Source of the DNA: Dasypus novemcinctus
Taxonomy: Eukaryota > Chordata > Mammalia > Cingulata > Dasypodidae
DNA length: 64,000 nucleotides
NCBI RefSeq assembly: GCF_030445035.2
Contig: NC_080673.1
Span: forward strand, 39,304,365 to 39,368,364
Reading direction: 5' to 3'
Below, in pieces: positions 25,006 to 37,339 of this stretch. The notes below the pieces were generated by a model. That model saw only the letters and a list, made by a program, of their open reading frames with translations, had not been told where the DNA came from and did not search any database. The position numbers and the translations under genes were made by a program. Numbering within the stretch: the first letter of the stretch is position 1; each line of letters opens with the position of its first letter.

Positions 25006-28000
25006 GTAAGCCTTGCGCCTTTAACCCTAGCCAACTCGCCCAGAGATCCCGCCGGCCCCCGCCCTTCCACCCCCCGCGGCCGTCGAGTTGCGTCTCCCTG
25101 CCATCCCTGGCGGGTCACACGCCTTCCTAGCCCAGGTATGTCATCGCGACCAGCTTGTATCAAATTTGAGACAACCCCCCGACCCCCAAGTCTCTCGTTC
25201 TCTCCCCGAGTTAATCCAGTTGCTCTTTCTTAGGGATAGTTTAATTTAAAAATAGAAAAAATAAAAAGACGAAGAAAAGAGAGGCATCTTTTCTTTACTT
25301 TTTTAAGATGCTTAACGCTGGGACCGCTCTTTTGAGGGCGCTCGGATTGGTCTTGTGTGAAAGAGTTGGTGAGCACCCTGGCCAGAGGCTCCTCCTTCAG
25401 CCTCGTTCAGCATGTTCTTACCACTAGGTCACAAGCATGGTTATAAGATGCACAAACTGATTTTTAAGGTACTTTTTGTCCTTTGCCAATTTAGGTTTTA
25501 GAAATAAAACGAGCACTGGCTGAAGGAGGAATCTAGAAATGAGCCTGCTCTGTGACTGATTGTAACTACTCTGCTGTTTGAGGAGGAAATATGTGAAGTG
25601 GGCACAATGGGAATCTCTAAGAATCATCTTTCTGTCACTATCAGCTTTTATTTTAGGAGTGGTTTTAATAATCTGGAGAAAATTATGCAAAATAGAGTTT
25701 CTCAAGTTTTTAGAAAACAGAGGGTGGGTAGAGGGAGTTCCTGTGCAAAAAAAAAAAAAAAACATCAAAGCAATGAAAACCTCATGGGCTCCTGATATAC
25801 TTCCTGAAAGGAAAACGTATACAATGTGTTTGAGCTGACTTAGGTCCCCCTAGGATGGAAAGGGGGCTTCCTAATCCTTTTCAGAGGTTCAACAGTATCT
25901 CCCTTTCAATCTCTAATTGTTTTCCTACAACCATCAGTAGTTAAAGAAAATGCAAAGTTGCTTAGCAATCTTTCCTGGCAGGCGCCCTGCACTTGCAATC
26001 ATCTTATTGGTTAGATTTCTAATTTATTGCAAATGTTTGGCATTTTTCAAGCATTTGTCCAACATATACCATAGGCCAACCAATGCAGGTTAGTAACATT
26101 TTATATACATTCCAAGAGCTCCTAATAGAAATGTTGCTGGACTTTTTTGTTTCCTTTTGTTTGAGTAAGGGTAAGGAGTTAAGGGCAGTTATGTATGTGT
26201 TTTTATTTTTTCTCACTATAGGTATCTGAAATATATACAATACATTTCTCTAAAAAGTCATGTCCCCCTTCAAAAAAAAGTTTATGGTCTTCAGCGTTTG
26301 CTCTTTGCTATTTTTCTAACAATAATTCTATTATGCATCACAAAGTTTTCTGTGAAAATTCAATTTCACGTCAATGGAAATCTTTAATTTCCATTTTTAA
26401 AACCACATTAACACATTTATAAATAGGAGAAAAGGAATGTTTTCTTTTTCCTTTTCCCAAGAAATCAGACTCTTTTAGAAGAGCCTTTGGTAGTCTCTCT
26501 GATAATTGTTCCTGTGCCAAGTTCCTAGGTTTGGTCAGATCCCATAGACAGTTTTGCTTCATCTTTGATTAGCTTCAGGGAAAGCTTTGATGGCTTTTTT
26601 TGTTTTATATTTGTTTTTTGTTTGTTTTTTTTGAGAGAGTTTGAAACTGGCAAAGAGAAGCAAGGAGACCCTAAACCTGGGAACCCCTAGATCACCATGA
26701 AACAAATGCTGCTTAACCCAAGCACAAACTTGGCAGAAAGCACAAGGTGATAGATACAGAACCAGTTAGAACAGGCTGTTGTAATTAGTGAGGTGTGTTT
26801 CCAAGATGGAAATAGCCCATATGTGATCCTTACAACACTAGCCATCCCTCCCAGACCAGACTTGAAAACTTCTTGAAATGTCTTCCCTGAGACACAGCTG
26901 CTGAAGAGCCCAGCAGACACTGGATTCCCTGCTGTCTATAGCTGAGAAAGACAATCTTTGGGCCATATTTTATGGTTACCAGTTTTCTGAAATCCTTCAA
27001 AACCATTTGACTCTTTTGGTCCTTTCTCCTTAGAGGGGCCATGGTAATAACTTTTTTAGAGACTTAGTTTGTCACGGGTGGATAGGAAGAGCCACAACCT
27101 GTTCCAGTCAATTGTCGCTACACACACCCACACACTCCACCCCATCTCCTTTTTTATCGTGGATTTACTACTTACTAACATTAAAACATATGCGCATTCT
27201 CATTTTGCTCAAGCAAAATTGAGAGGCATGGGGGACTTACTTAGGAATGAGCTATCCTACTTTTATAAAAGGGGCAGAAGCTGGAGTCACATAGGACAAT
27301 TGCTACTCTTGCCTGGATAAGCCCCTTTCAGTTGTTTAGAGACGCCACCTGCTGTTCCCTTTTAACTAAACTTGCTAAAAAACTTTTTCACATTTCTAGC
27401 TCCAAAGGTATGTGAAGCCTGCAAAACTAAAAGCGATGATGACAACGACATAATGGAAACTCTTTGTAAAAATGATTTTGGTAAGTGATACACCAGTGCC
27501 AATGAAAGATTTCACATTCAGAAGTCTTATTTATCAGTCAAATTTAAAGCTACAAATCATTAAAATGTTATTAGATGGAAGTTGGGCAATTTTCCTAAAA
27601 TTGTCTAACCTGCTCTATCCTAGTTTTTTCCAAATGTAACTATCTTGCATTCAGTTGTATCTTTTAGGTCAGATTCATTGTTCTATTAAGCAATTGGCAA
27701 ATAATGAGAATTACTCAGATTATGAGTTTTAAATGGCATATTTTAAATCTCCCTTTGCCTTTTTCTTGACCACTAGCATATTCGGAACCATATCTTCTTC
27801 AGACACTTAACATGTGCTCCAGGAATGAACAGATGCAAATATTAGTAAACCTAATTCAAGGTATTAAGTTGGCCACAAATAAAAATTTACTCCAGCACCA
27901 AATAAAAATATTTTTACATTATTCAGAACCCATAATCAATCTGCTCCTCTATGTTCCATCATTTGTGAATATGCCTAAAATGCTGCTTTATAATTTGGAA

Positions 28001-31000
28001 GAGGTTCCTTAAAATTAAAAACAATGGTTTATTGAGATGGCAGCTAATTAACATGGGCTTTTATACCTTGTACCACCACCTTAAAACCATTTTTAAGAAA
28101 AGTTCTTTATAAAGTTTCAAAGCCTATGCTTGATGGCTTTGGACTTGACTTTCTCAAGATACAGAGAAGATGCCATGATGAAATGGCACCTGCGGACAAT
28201 ATAATGCTGTGATATGTTACCCAAGATCCATAAAGTATAAATCATTACACTTGACAGTGAAAAAAAGAAGAAAGAGAGTTGGAGACTTTGCTCCGGGGTC
28301 CACCAGCATCACCACCTTATCCGCTGTCCTCTGGCCTTCCCAGGTAAGGGGAGGAGCTCAGCACTAAACACAGGACCAAGGCTGAGTGCAGAATTATAGA
28401 GTGACCAGGAACTGTGCCCAGATTCCTAAGGCATTCTTCTTGTCTTCATCCCATTCCAAGAAGAGGTACTTTTTGGTGTGTTAGACTATCAAGGCAGTGG
28501 GCTGAACATGTGTGTAAGCTCTATCATATTATAAGGGGTTCCCACAGCCCTGAAGACCGAGGGAAATCACTGTGAAAGAACGCCCTCCCCCTTTCTCCTT
28601 CCCTTCCCCAGAACCTCAGGCATGGTCACATTCCTGGAAGTCTGGGAATAACCCAATCCCTGCTGCTGCTTTACAGCCCCGGGTTCCTTTCCAGGAAGTA
28701 TCCAGGGTTCAGCCTTGTTGGCTGGTCCCAAAACTACCATAGCCACAGCTTTAGGAGTAGGCTTCCTTCTGCTGAGGAAGGGAAAAGAACGAGGAGGCAG
28801 CTGTAAATGCTGACCATTCCTTCTTCTCAGGAAGAGCCACGGGTAGGGATGACAAGGTTTCACGAGTACATATTCAAATATACTCAACTCAACTTAGTTG
28901 AGGGCCAGGCTTGTTAAGCAAGAGATTATCCCCAAATTACAAGAGTCTTACCAAAACACAGTTCTCAGCTTCCGTGCTCTAAGACAATTGAAGACAAGAT
29001 TTTAAAAGATAGGATTTTCATAAAATCGATACAAAAATAGAGATATTTCCTTCTTAGAGCTTTGTTCTTGGCACTAGATTTAATACAGATCTCTCTCCTG
29101 GCTTCTTCAAAAAAGTTCATTGTTATATCATGGGGCTTTAGTTTAAGGAACACGTACTCACATATTGCTTGCTTTGTGGATTACCTTACAGAATATCTCC
29201 TTTCTAAGGATTCCCCATCAGGACCTGGGCCCGAGATGGGTTTGTGTGAGAGTTGCCTAGTGTTCATTCTCCTTACAGGGAGAGAACATTTCAGAACAGC
29301 ATGAAGTCATCACATTGCAGGTAGTACATGTAGATCCCTCGTGAGCTTTGTTTTCTACTTCCACACCCAGTTTGACCCATAAAAAAATAACCACGCTGAA
29401 TTTCAGAAACTGCATCATTTCCTCCTGTTTCATAAGCAGTACTCCATATTGCCTATATTCTTTAAGGCATGATGGAAGGATAGAACGAACAAGCATAGAA
29501 ATCTGATTTGTTTTATTTTATTCACCCATGAAAACATTACCCTTTCCCAGTGCACTCCTGAAGGACAGGAAGAATGTCGAATACCTCCTCACTTCAATTG
29601 TGAAAGCATTGGTGGGGGGAGGGATGCCTTCTTGTGCATAAACCTCTTATTGGATCAGACAGTATCTGACCTCTGCCTCCTTCCACATCCTGAATTCCCA
29701 TTCCCATCTTCCAGAGCAGGAAAAGGTATGTGTGGACCTTGATCCCTACATTTGGTCCCAGCTGAAAATCCAGGGAGGAACTAAATCCCTGGTATTTTCC
29801 CATGGTGAACTATAAACAAGGCCCCCAGGTAAAGTGTCACGGGTTGCTTCCCCCAGCCTGTGTCTTCCAGCACTCTCACCCCTTCTGCAGAGGCCACAGG
29901 AACCTGAGACTTCTCCATGACTCAAGTCTCATAAGCTCTGAGAACTCAGTACTCCGATTCACTCCACATCAGACAAACCCTTGGTTGGCCAAGCCACTGC
30001 CTCCCTGCTTACTTGGTTGAGCTTCTGTCATTTTCTGGTTGACCAAAAGGACAATTCTCAACTAAATTTCCTTTCTGAGCTAGAAAAAAGAAAAAAATGA
30101 AAAGAAAACCCAAAAATTATTATACACACACAAAACTCTTTTTCTAACACTAATTCAAACAGCACCTTAAACACCAGGAGATAAAACTTGCACATGATCT
30201 GAACAGAGCGGTTATCAGTGGCACAGTGTGTCATGTGTGTGCCCCAAATTCAACTGCTTTGGAGCCCCATGATATGGCAGTCAACTCTTTTCATGGAAAT
30301 CAGGAGAGAAAGCTGTATTAAATCTTGGGCAAAGGGCATTAGCTGCTAGAAGAAGATGATATTTTATATCTATTTTTATGAAAATATTATAAAATTTATC
30401 TTTCTAACTTGTCCTTAATCAGAGGTCTTAGGACACATTAGTTGGGCAAGTTAATGCTTCAGCCAGTACAAGACATTGGACTTTGCCATAGGAGACCACA
30501 TTGGTGTTACAGGAAGAGGTTTGGAAACCAGTGTTCTCCGTGCCAGACTTAGCTAAGGACCCAAATTGAGTGACCTTGTGCAAGTCACTAAATGTCTCTG
30601 TATTTCAGAGTCTTCATGTGTTAACAGGAGATTTTAACTGGATAGTCCATCCCAACTTTAAAATTCTCTGCCTTTGTGAAATTTAATTCCAGCATGTATA
30701 TTTGTAGGGTTTTCTTTCCTAATGAATACTGTTCCCAGACACACTGTAAAATGTGTCTTTTATAGAAAACCACTTACTTTTGGTCTTAGCATTCTAATGA
30801 GTTTACATATGCATTTTGGAAACAGTACATATATGATCTGCAAATGATAGCATATGAACATGAGGTATTCAGAAAAACACTTTTACAACTAAACATGTTG
30901 TGCTCTTAAAGAGAGTCGTGCATATTTTTTCTCCTAGTTACTTTACCAAATCAAATGCAGCTGTACGATCAATTCTCCTTCCCTGTAATCTGTTCTTTAA

Positions 31001-31811
31001 AAAACAATGATTGTGTAATACAATTTCCTTACAGGTTTGTCCAAAAACCTCTCCGATGCAATAAATTGAATTTAAAGTTTACGGCCACAGAAGGATCATG
31101 TTTCAACTAGAGGCAGGCATTTCTTTTCATGCTAAAGTTTCCAATAGGGGAAGTCATTTGTTGGGGAGAGCAGGAACCACATGAAACCTACCTACAAACG
31201 CAAGGGCGAGGAAACAAGAAAGGTTCTTTGAGTTGTCTGCAAAGAGAAAGAGTTTTGAAAGAATGGCTGATTTGAAACAAAGTGCCTGACAAACCCTTTG
31301 AGGCTTTAGAAATGGAGCCACCTGCCGCCCCCGTCCCCCAGCCCCCTACCTGCCGCCTCTGACCATTTCCTTAGCTCTGGGAAGCAGGTCTTCCTTCCCC
31401 CAGGCTGAGGCAAACAACTGAGGAGGAGAAGGGGGTGTGGAAAGCTCCCAGACTGCATTCCCCCACGCTGACGGTGTGTTCTTTCTGCCCTCTCTTGTCT
31501 TCATAGCGCTGAAAATAAAAGTGAAGGAGATAACCTACATCAACCGAGATACCAAAATCATCCTGGAGACCAAGAGCAAGACCATTTACAAGCTGAACGG
31601 GGTGTCCGAGAGGGACCTGAAGAAATCGGTGCTGTGGCTCAAAGACAGCTTGCAGTGCACGTGTGAGGAGATGAACGACATCAACGCGCCCTATCTAGTC
31701 ATGGGACAGAAACAGGGTGGGGAGCTGGTCATCACCTCGGTGAAGCGGTGGCAGAAGGGGCAGAGGGAGTTCAAGCGCATCTCCCGCAGCATCCGCAAGC
31801 TGCAGTGCTAG
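24504..31811 (+). CDS. SFRP2: Secreted frizzled-related protein 2 (three coding exons, intact)
   Basis: The product is a secreted Wnt-pathway modulator that binds Wnt ligands and/or Frizzled outside the cell. The CDS joins 24504-25005, 27400-27480 and 31507-31811: 888 bases, 295 residues plus TAG, the same length as the human protein as I know it. Residues 1-24 form a signal peptide with a poly-Leu core. Residues about 35-155 are the Frizzled cysteine-rich domain with all ten cysteines (40, 50, 87, 96, 103, 114, 118, 125, 142, 152). Residues about 172-295 are the netrin-like domain with six cysteines (172, 175, 190, 245, 247, 295), and the C-terminus is basic. The start ATG has A at -3, and no ATG lies between it and the inferred start of transcription. 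Both introns interrupt codons after the first base, so phases match. There are no frameshifts or early stops. The gene stands alone among repeats; the CpG-rich promoter suggests developmental regulation. Identity is essentially certain. Confidence 0.99.
25006..27399 (+). other. SFRP2 intron 1
   Basis: The intron is about 2.4 kb, from donor GTAAG at 25006 to a pyrimidine-rich TTTCTAG acceptor ending at 27399. I see no recognisable repeat apart from short A-runs and T-rich patches near 25750 and 26600. Its first 100 bases belong to the promoter CpG island. A CTCF-like motif lies at 27343-27355, just before exon 2. Confidence 0.9.
27400..27480 (+). CDS. SFRP2: SFRP2 coding exon 2 (start of netrin-like domain)
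   Basis: This 81-base exon encodes the last two bases of Ala168 through Phe194, plus one base of codon 195. It holds the CxxC pair (172, 175), Cys190 and an acidic Asp-rich linker. The acceptor is TTTCTAG and the donor GTAAGT. Residues 177 and 179 (T, S) differ from human as I recall it; the change falls in the variable linker and spares the cysteines. Confidence 0.98.
27481..31506 (+). other. SFRP2 intron 2
   Basis: The intron is about 4.0 kb, from donor GTAAGT to an acceptor ending CTTCATAG at 31506. It contains a MIR-like piece at 30525-30690 and otherwise unique sequence. No further exon is required, because exons 2 and 3 join in frame and give the full protein. Confidence 0.9.
30525..30690 (+). 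mobile_element. MIR fragment in SFRP2 intron 2
   Basis: GTGACCTTGTGCAAGTCAC followed by a degenerate CTCTGTATTTCAG / TTCATGTGTTAA core is MIR-like. Confidence 0.6.
31507..31811 (+). CDS. SFRP2: SFRP2 coding exon 3 (rest of netrin-like domain and stop)
   Basis: This exon encodes residues 195-295 and the TAG at 31809-31811. It contains the CxC pair at 245 and 247 and the terminal Cys295. In the family these are thought to pair with Cys172, Cys175 and Cys190 of exon 2. The basic C-terminal stretch (KRWQKGQREFKR and following) is the likely heparin-binding part. Confidence 0.98.
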
Positions 31812-32686
31812 TCGCAGGGCCCAGGTTGCTGCCCACAGGCCAGCGTCACAGCTGGGCTCACCATTTCCGCCCCAGGACCTCAGTCCTTCATTCTCAAGCA
31901 CAGCCCCTGCGGCCCCGCCCCTCCACCCCCCTGCCTTTTGCACGTCTGCACCCCAAGCATTTCCTGAGTTATAAGACCCCAAGAGGCCTCAGGAATGGAT
32001 AGCTGTTTCCACCTAAAGGAAAAACCCACCCAAATCTTGTAGACATATTCAAACTAATAAAACCATGACTTTTTAAAATGAAGTATTAAAATAGCTCATT
32101 GTAAAGCTAGTTTCCAGTAGGTGCAACTCTGACTTGGGTCTGAATTTTTTTTTTTTTTCTGTTTTGGTCACCTGGTTTACACTTTGCACTGAAGTTGCCA
32201 TCATGTGCAAATTGCTTCCTTTTTCTATGTGTCTCAAACACCGCTGTGGCTCACAAACTCTGTTGAGGTAAAGCTGGCTGTTATCTCAACACCTCTTTCA
32301 GCTGGAGCCTGAGACTCAGTGCCTAAACGTAACAATTCACCCGTCCTTTTACACCCTATCTAGGAGCTTATAACTGGTGCATGTCTTACGTTTCCAGGTA
32401 CAATACTTGCATTGATAAAAGAAAAAAAAAGCACATGAACCTTCAGTCATAACACGATTTATTCAAATGAAAGGCAAAAACATAAGTTTTCTACCTGACC
32501 TGAGTATTCTGAGCTTTGTTTAAAACATTTTTTTACTTAATTTTCTAATTAAACCATTGTAGCTTACCTGTAATATACATAGTAGTTTACCTTAAAAAGT
32601 TGTAAAAATACTGCTTTAACCAACACTGTAAATATTTCAGATAAACATTATATTCTTGTATATAAACATGACCTCCTGTTTTACCT
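31812..32686 (+). other. SFRP2: SFRP2 3' UTR
   Basis: The region after the stop resembles the human SFRP2 3' UTR as I remember it. Shared stretches include one around an AATAAA at 32056-32061 and a terminal segment ending near the phrase CCTGTTTTACCT. The probable main cleavage site is near 32686, about 20 bases after a TATAAA variant at 32661-32666; the upstream AATAAA could give a shorter form. A Pumilio-type TGTAAATA lies at 32627-32634. The exact end is inferred. Confidence 0.75.
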
Positions 32687-32689
32687 ATT

Positions 32690-33980
32690 CCTTGTCTTCT
32701 GTTTTGTCTTCTTAGAAGGAATTGGGGAAGGGGCTGTGCAAGAGTGGTCCCTTCCCTTCTCCAAGGCCCAGCCTATCTGCAGTTTGAAGTGTCTATTTCC
32801 TAAGGGACTCAGTGAGCATCTCCCCACACCACCCTGCCCTCCCCACTTGTGCCCACCTCCCGTAGATTTCACCACTGCAGACCCTGCAGGTCGGCAGAGA
32901 TTTGTAGCACTCGAAAGGGCTGTCCTTTGTCCAGTCTCAGCAACTCTGCTGAAACTATGTGGCAACACTACTCTAAACTTAAGGCTCATGTGCTTTACAG
33001 TAGTGCTTTCTTATTTCCTGAAGTTTTTATAAAGAAAACTAGTAATCATTACAAAAATGTTAATTCCTTTTCCACTTAAACTCTACCTCTCCAATAAAGA
33101 ACTATGATTTGGAAAATAGCCATTGGAAAGCCGGGAGTAGGGGATGGTAAAAAAACAGCAATTAGGATGAGAAGAAAGCAGACATCCATCTGGAAATGTC
33201 TGTTCACTTTATTTTATCATTGGATGACTACAAAAATTCTCTCAGACCCAGAAGGAAACAGGTTCAGAGAGGTTAGGCAGCACGGCGCTCCATATTTTAT
33301 TCAACCTGTAAGGGGATTATAGAAACATTGGATTCATTTAGTCAACAAATATTTATTGCCATGTTCCAGGCCCTGCTCTAAGTGCTAGGATAGATCCAGC
33401 AGTCCATGCTTTTATGGAGCGTATATCAGGGAGTGACAGATAATAAGTAAATACAACTCTAATTATATATTTGTAATTGTGATAAGTTACATGAAGTAAA
33501 GTACAGGTAATAAGTGAGAGCAGCATAATGTCTCCCATCTAATCTGAAATCTTTAATGGCATTTTTGGGAAGCCTGTATCTGATAGCATTTTATCCATGT
33601 AGTTTACAGGTTTCTTGAATGTACATCTGTGACCATTTTTCTCCTAGCGCTCCACATCCAGCTGACACCAAAAGTCAATACTATCCACTTCCTGGGCCTC
33701 ATGGTTTAGGTAGTACCTATCATCTTCTGGGTTGCCAAAGTGACTCTGCTTCTAATTTGATTCCAAACTCAGGACACAACCCTGATCTCACAAGGGACTT
33801 ATGTAAAGACAGGATGGGGGACTTCATGTATCAAGGCCAACACTCATTTTAAACATTTGGAACAAGAGGCTAGGGACCCTGTAAAGGCGGAAAAAGAGAA
33901 GATAAAGGCAAGAGAAGGAAAACAGTAAACCAATAATTTAGGAATTAGAAGGGGGAAACACATGAGTAAAAATGAATAGA
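32690..33980. other. Downstream flank of SFRP2
   Basis: Unique sequence with the ancient repeat at 33330-33525. A CCAATAAAGAACT string at 33091 could be a distal poly(A) signal but lies beyond the conserved 3' UTR end. Confidence 0.5.
33330..33525 (+). repeat. Ancient mammalian repeat fragment
   Basis: CAACAAATATTTATTG, CAGGCCCTGCTCTAAGTGCTAGG and AATAAGTAAATA follow a well-known old mammal-wide repeat. I cannot name the subfamily. Related short pieces lie at 7150-7245 and 56185-56300. Confidence 0.45.
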
Positions 33981-34469
33981 GGGAAGGAGATGTGGCTCAA
34001 GTGATAGGGCCTCCACCTACCATGTGGGAGGACCTGGGTTCAATCCCTGGGGCCTCCTGGTGAAAAAGAAGAGAAAGCATGCCCATGTGGCAAGCCGGTG
34101 CCCAGACAGCAAGCCGAGTGCCCACGTGGATGCCAGCACGGCAAGCTGAATGCCCACGTGGTGAGTCGAGTGCCCACACGAGTGCCCACACAGCAAGCCT
34201 GCACAAGCGAGTCATGCAGAGATGATGATGCAACAGAAGAGAAACGAAGGGCAGAATCAAGTGGAAGTGCAACGACCAGGAGCTGAGGTGACACAATTGA
34301 CAAGGAAACTCCACATCAGAGGTCCCCAAGATCGAATTCTGGTGAATCCTAGAGGAGAAGCCAAAAAGAGAAATGGATACAGAAGATCACACAGTGACTG
34401 GACACAGACAGGAAAAACAGCAGGGTGAGGTAGGGGGTGAGGGAAAGGGAGGGGAAGGAAAAAAAAAAA
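33981..34469 (+). mobile_element. tRNA-derived SINE, variant with internal repeats
   Basis: The head GGAGATGTGGCTCAAGTGAT and B box GGTTCAATCCC match the armadillo tRNA-like SINE. The body differs from the DAS-SINEs above. It carries degenerate repeats of GCCCACGTGG- and GCAAGC-like units at 34080-34200, including two CACGTG E-boxes (34123-34128, 34155-34160). An A-run ends the element. Confidence 0.75.
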
Positions 34470-35224
34470 TTAATGGAAACAATTTGGAAGAAACCAACCT
34501 GCCTAGACACTCCCTCTCCAATCAAACCAAAACCCACTTACCTATAAAGTAGTATGCAAAATTTTAGTTCTGGAGAGCACATGACTGCAAGGCCTCCTTC
34601 ACTCACATTTTTAGGAGTTGGCAGCTCTAGCATGACCCCAATGTCTGACTCTTGCCATATAACTCCAAACTGTCTATGGAATTTTCAACCCCACGAATCT
34701 CTAGTTCCTGTCTTTGATAAGAGCATGAGCCAATGAGGCATGCTTTGTTCATTTTGTTTTATCATTTTGTGTTGTGTAATTTCAAGCCTACATGGCTTGT
34801 GCATTCTTGAAATAATCATGATTGTATTCTCAATTACTTTATTGATTATCACATTTCTTTTATAGACAGATGAAAAAATGAATCCATTATTGGATAAAGA
34901 AAGCAAGTAATCAGAGAACATTGGATTTCTGAGTTTCCCGAGTTGATTCCTGGCCAATAGTAAACTGCCAAAATACTCAAAATACAGAGGATCTGTCTAA
35001 ATGGAAAAGTTAAAAATATGAAAATGACATTGTGACTATTAATTCCTCTTCCCTTTACTAAATAACTTCATAACTTTGATAAGTTATTGTTGTTTATGGG
35101 AACAAATTTGTAAGGGTGTTTTGGGGCATAATTTCCTAAATGCACAAAGTATAAAGGCTAAGTCTTTGTGCACCAATTAGTATACTGAAATTCAAAGGAC
35201 TACAAAGGATCAGTTTTCCTCAGA
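34470..35224. other. AT-rich intergenic DNA
   Basis: No gene or named repeat recognised. Confidence 0.5.
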
Positions 35225-36240
35225 TTCACATGGAGCTGCAATGGGCCCCCCATGGCCAAAACAATTTTTAAGAAGAACAAATTTGCAGGACTCTTTCCAA
35301 TTTCAAAATATTCTACAAAGCTATTGCAATCAAAACAGTGTGATACTGGCATAAGGAAAGATAATTAGACCAATGGATAGAAATGAAAGTTCAGAAATAG
35401 ACCCACACACCTACAGACAATTGATCTTCAACAAGGGTGTCCCATTACATTCAGTGAAAAAAGAATGGTCTCTTCAACAAATGACACTGGGAAAACTGGT
35501 ATCCACATGCATAAGAATGATGTTGGGCCCTCCCTCACACCATATACAAAAATAAATTCAAAATGGATCAACAACCTAAATATAAGAACAAAAGCCATAT
35601 ACTCTTAGAATAGAACATAGGGGCAAATCCTCATAATCTGGGATTTGGAAAAGGATCCTTAGATAGGATACCAAATGCATGAGCAACAAAAGAAGCAATA
35701 GATAAATTGGACTTCGGACTTCTTCAAAATTGAAAACTTTTGTGCATCAAAGGGCATTATCAAGACAATGAAAATAGAACCCAGAGAATGGGAGAAATTT
35801 GTTGCAAACCATATAGCTGATTAGGGACTAGATATCTAGAATACACAATAAATTTTTACAACACAACAAAAAGAAAACCCGATTAAAAAATGGGTAAAGG
35901 AAATTCATAGAGTCAGAAACTAGTATACAGGTTACCAGGGGCCTGGGGTGGGTAGAGAATGGGGAATTAATGCTTTATTGTTACAGTGTTTCTCATTGGA
36001 GTGATAGAAAAGTTTTGTTAATGGACAGTGGTTATGGTAGCAAAACATTGTGAATGCAGTTAACACCACTGAATTGCACAATTTGAATGTGGTTAAAATG
36101 GAAAATGTACATTACCAGAATTAGAAATTTCTAAAACCATAGAACTGTACAACATTGTATTATACTGTCAATATTTTCAACAGAGGTATCACACTCATGC
36201 AAAGTGTTAATAATAGGTAACACTGTGTATGAAAAGAAAG
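35225..36240 (+). mobile_element. L1 ORF2 3' part and 3' UTR
   Basis: It matches the late ORF2 region: AAAGCTATTGCAATCAAAACAG, ATGACACTGGGAAAACTGG, AACAACCTAAATATAAGAAC. The 3' end follows with GAACTGTACAACA. Broken frames throughout. Confidence 0.8.
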
Positions 36241-36597
36241 AAATAGGAAAAGAAGAAATAAAACATCATCTATCTGCAGAAAACAAAGTTGTCTGCAGAG
36301 AAAATTCCATGGAATTTATGGAAAAGCTCTCCTAGAACTAATAAGAGAGTTCAAGAGGACCACAGGACACAAGATCAACACATAGACTCAACTGTAATTT
36401 CATATACTACCAACAAAGTGGGAACCAAACTTTATAAAAGCACCAATACCATTAAATAAAAAATAGTGTGAACCCCAAATGTTGACAAGGACGCGGAGAA
36501 ACAGGATCACCCATACTTTGCTGAGAAGAATAGAAAATGGCACAGCCACTCTGGAAAATACTTTGCCAGTTACTTTTAAAGCTAAAAATGAACTTAC
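36241..36597 (+). mobile_element. L1 ORF2 fragments
   Basis: Two short L1 pieces lie in order: a reverse-transcriptase-side segment to about 36465, then a 3' segment (TTGACAAGGACGCGGAGAAAC). Both are degenerate. Confidence 0.6.
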
Positions 36598-36740
36598 CAT
36601 ATGCCCCAGTCTCTTAGGGCTGTTGTGACAAAGTCCCAAACACAGCGTGACTAAAAACAGCAGAGATTTACTATCTCAGTTTGGGAGGCTAGAAGTCCCA
36701 AATCAGGGTGTGGGCAGAGCCATGCTTCCAGGTCACCCTA
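36598..36740 (-). mobile_element. MaLR-type LTR fragment, inverted
   Basis: The phrases GGGCTGTTGTGACAAAGTCCC and GGGAGGCTAGAAGTCCC match the inverted 3' end of MLT1-like LTRs. The extent beyond 36740 is unclear. Confidence 0.45.
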
Positions 36741-37339
36741 CCTGCTTTATATACAAAAAGGAGTGACCCAGGGAAACCAGAGGTGGTACGATTGTAGAGT
36801 GGGGGAGGGCAGTCCAGGCAGGAGAGGCAACAAGAACAGAGGTTCTAAGATAGCAAACAATGGAAGAGGTGAGAAACAAGTCGTAGCAGAAGCGAGGCTG
36901 TTGTCTTGACTTAAAACAGCCATCCAACACAATCTATTCCTGCTCTCCTACTTCTGGGTGAAGTTACATACATGTCTGTTGAGGGGCTTCAGGAACATGT
37001 GGGCCAAGAGACAGTAATTATTTGAAGTGTAAAACACCTTTTGATCTTTAATCCCTTGAGTCCCTCTTTCCTGGGGTTCCTTCAGTTATAGACTTAGGAT
37101 ACTCAGAGGAAGCTTAAAACCATATTTAGCCCTATTTGTTCTCCTTCATCCCCTGTGGTGCTAGCCCAGCCGGGCTACCTTTCTCCATGTAAAAACAATA
37201 ATTAATATAGTATAATAACAATGATATAGAGGATTACTTGTTATTGAATATGTTGTTACTTCTATGGTAAACTGTATGTGATGCCAACACTAGCTTAGTC
37301 TTCATATTTGATTCCCAGAACATTGTTCTTCATTGACAA

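Larger units (their letters stand above)
23720..25110. promoter_or_regulatory. CpG island over SFRP2 promoter and exon 1
   Basis: This is a dense run of CpG and GC-rich sequence covering the promoter, 5' UTR, exon 1 and the first 100 bases of intron 1. It is interrupted only by a short T-rich stretch with four GTTT repeats near 24047-24062. In other mammals the SFRP2 promoter island is a known methylation target. Boundaries are by eye. Confidence 0.8.

Noticed and set aside
24039-25163. A 374-codon open frame antisense to SFRP2 exon 1
   Set aside because: It mirrors the CpG island and the coding bias of exon 1, has no known domain and no sign of an independent gene. Long antisense frames are expected in GC-rich exons.
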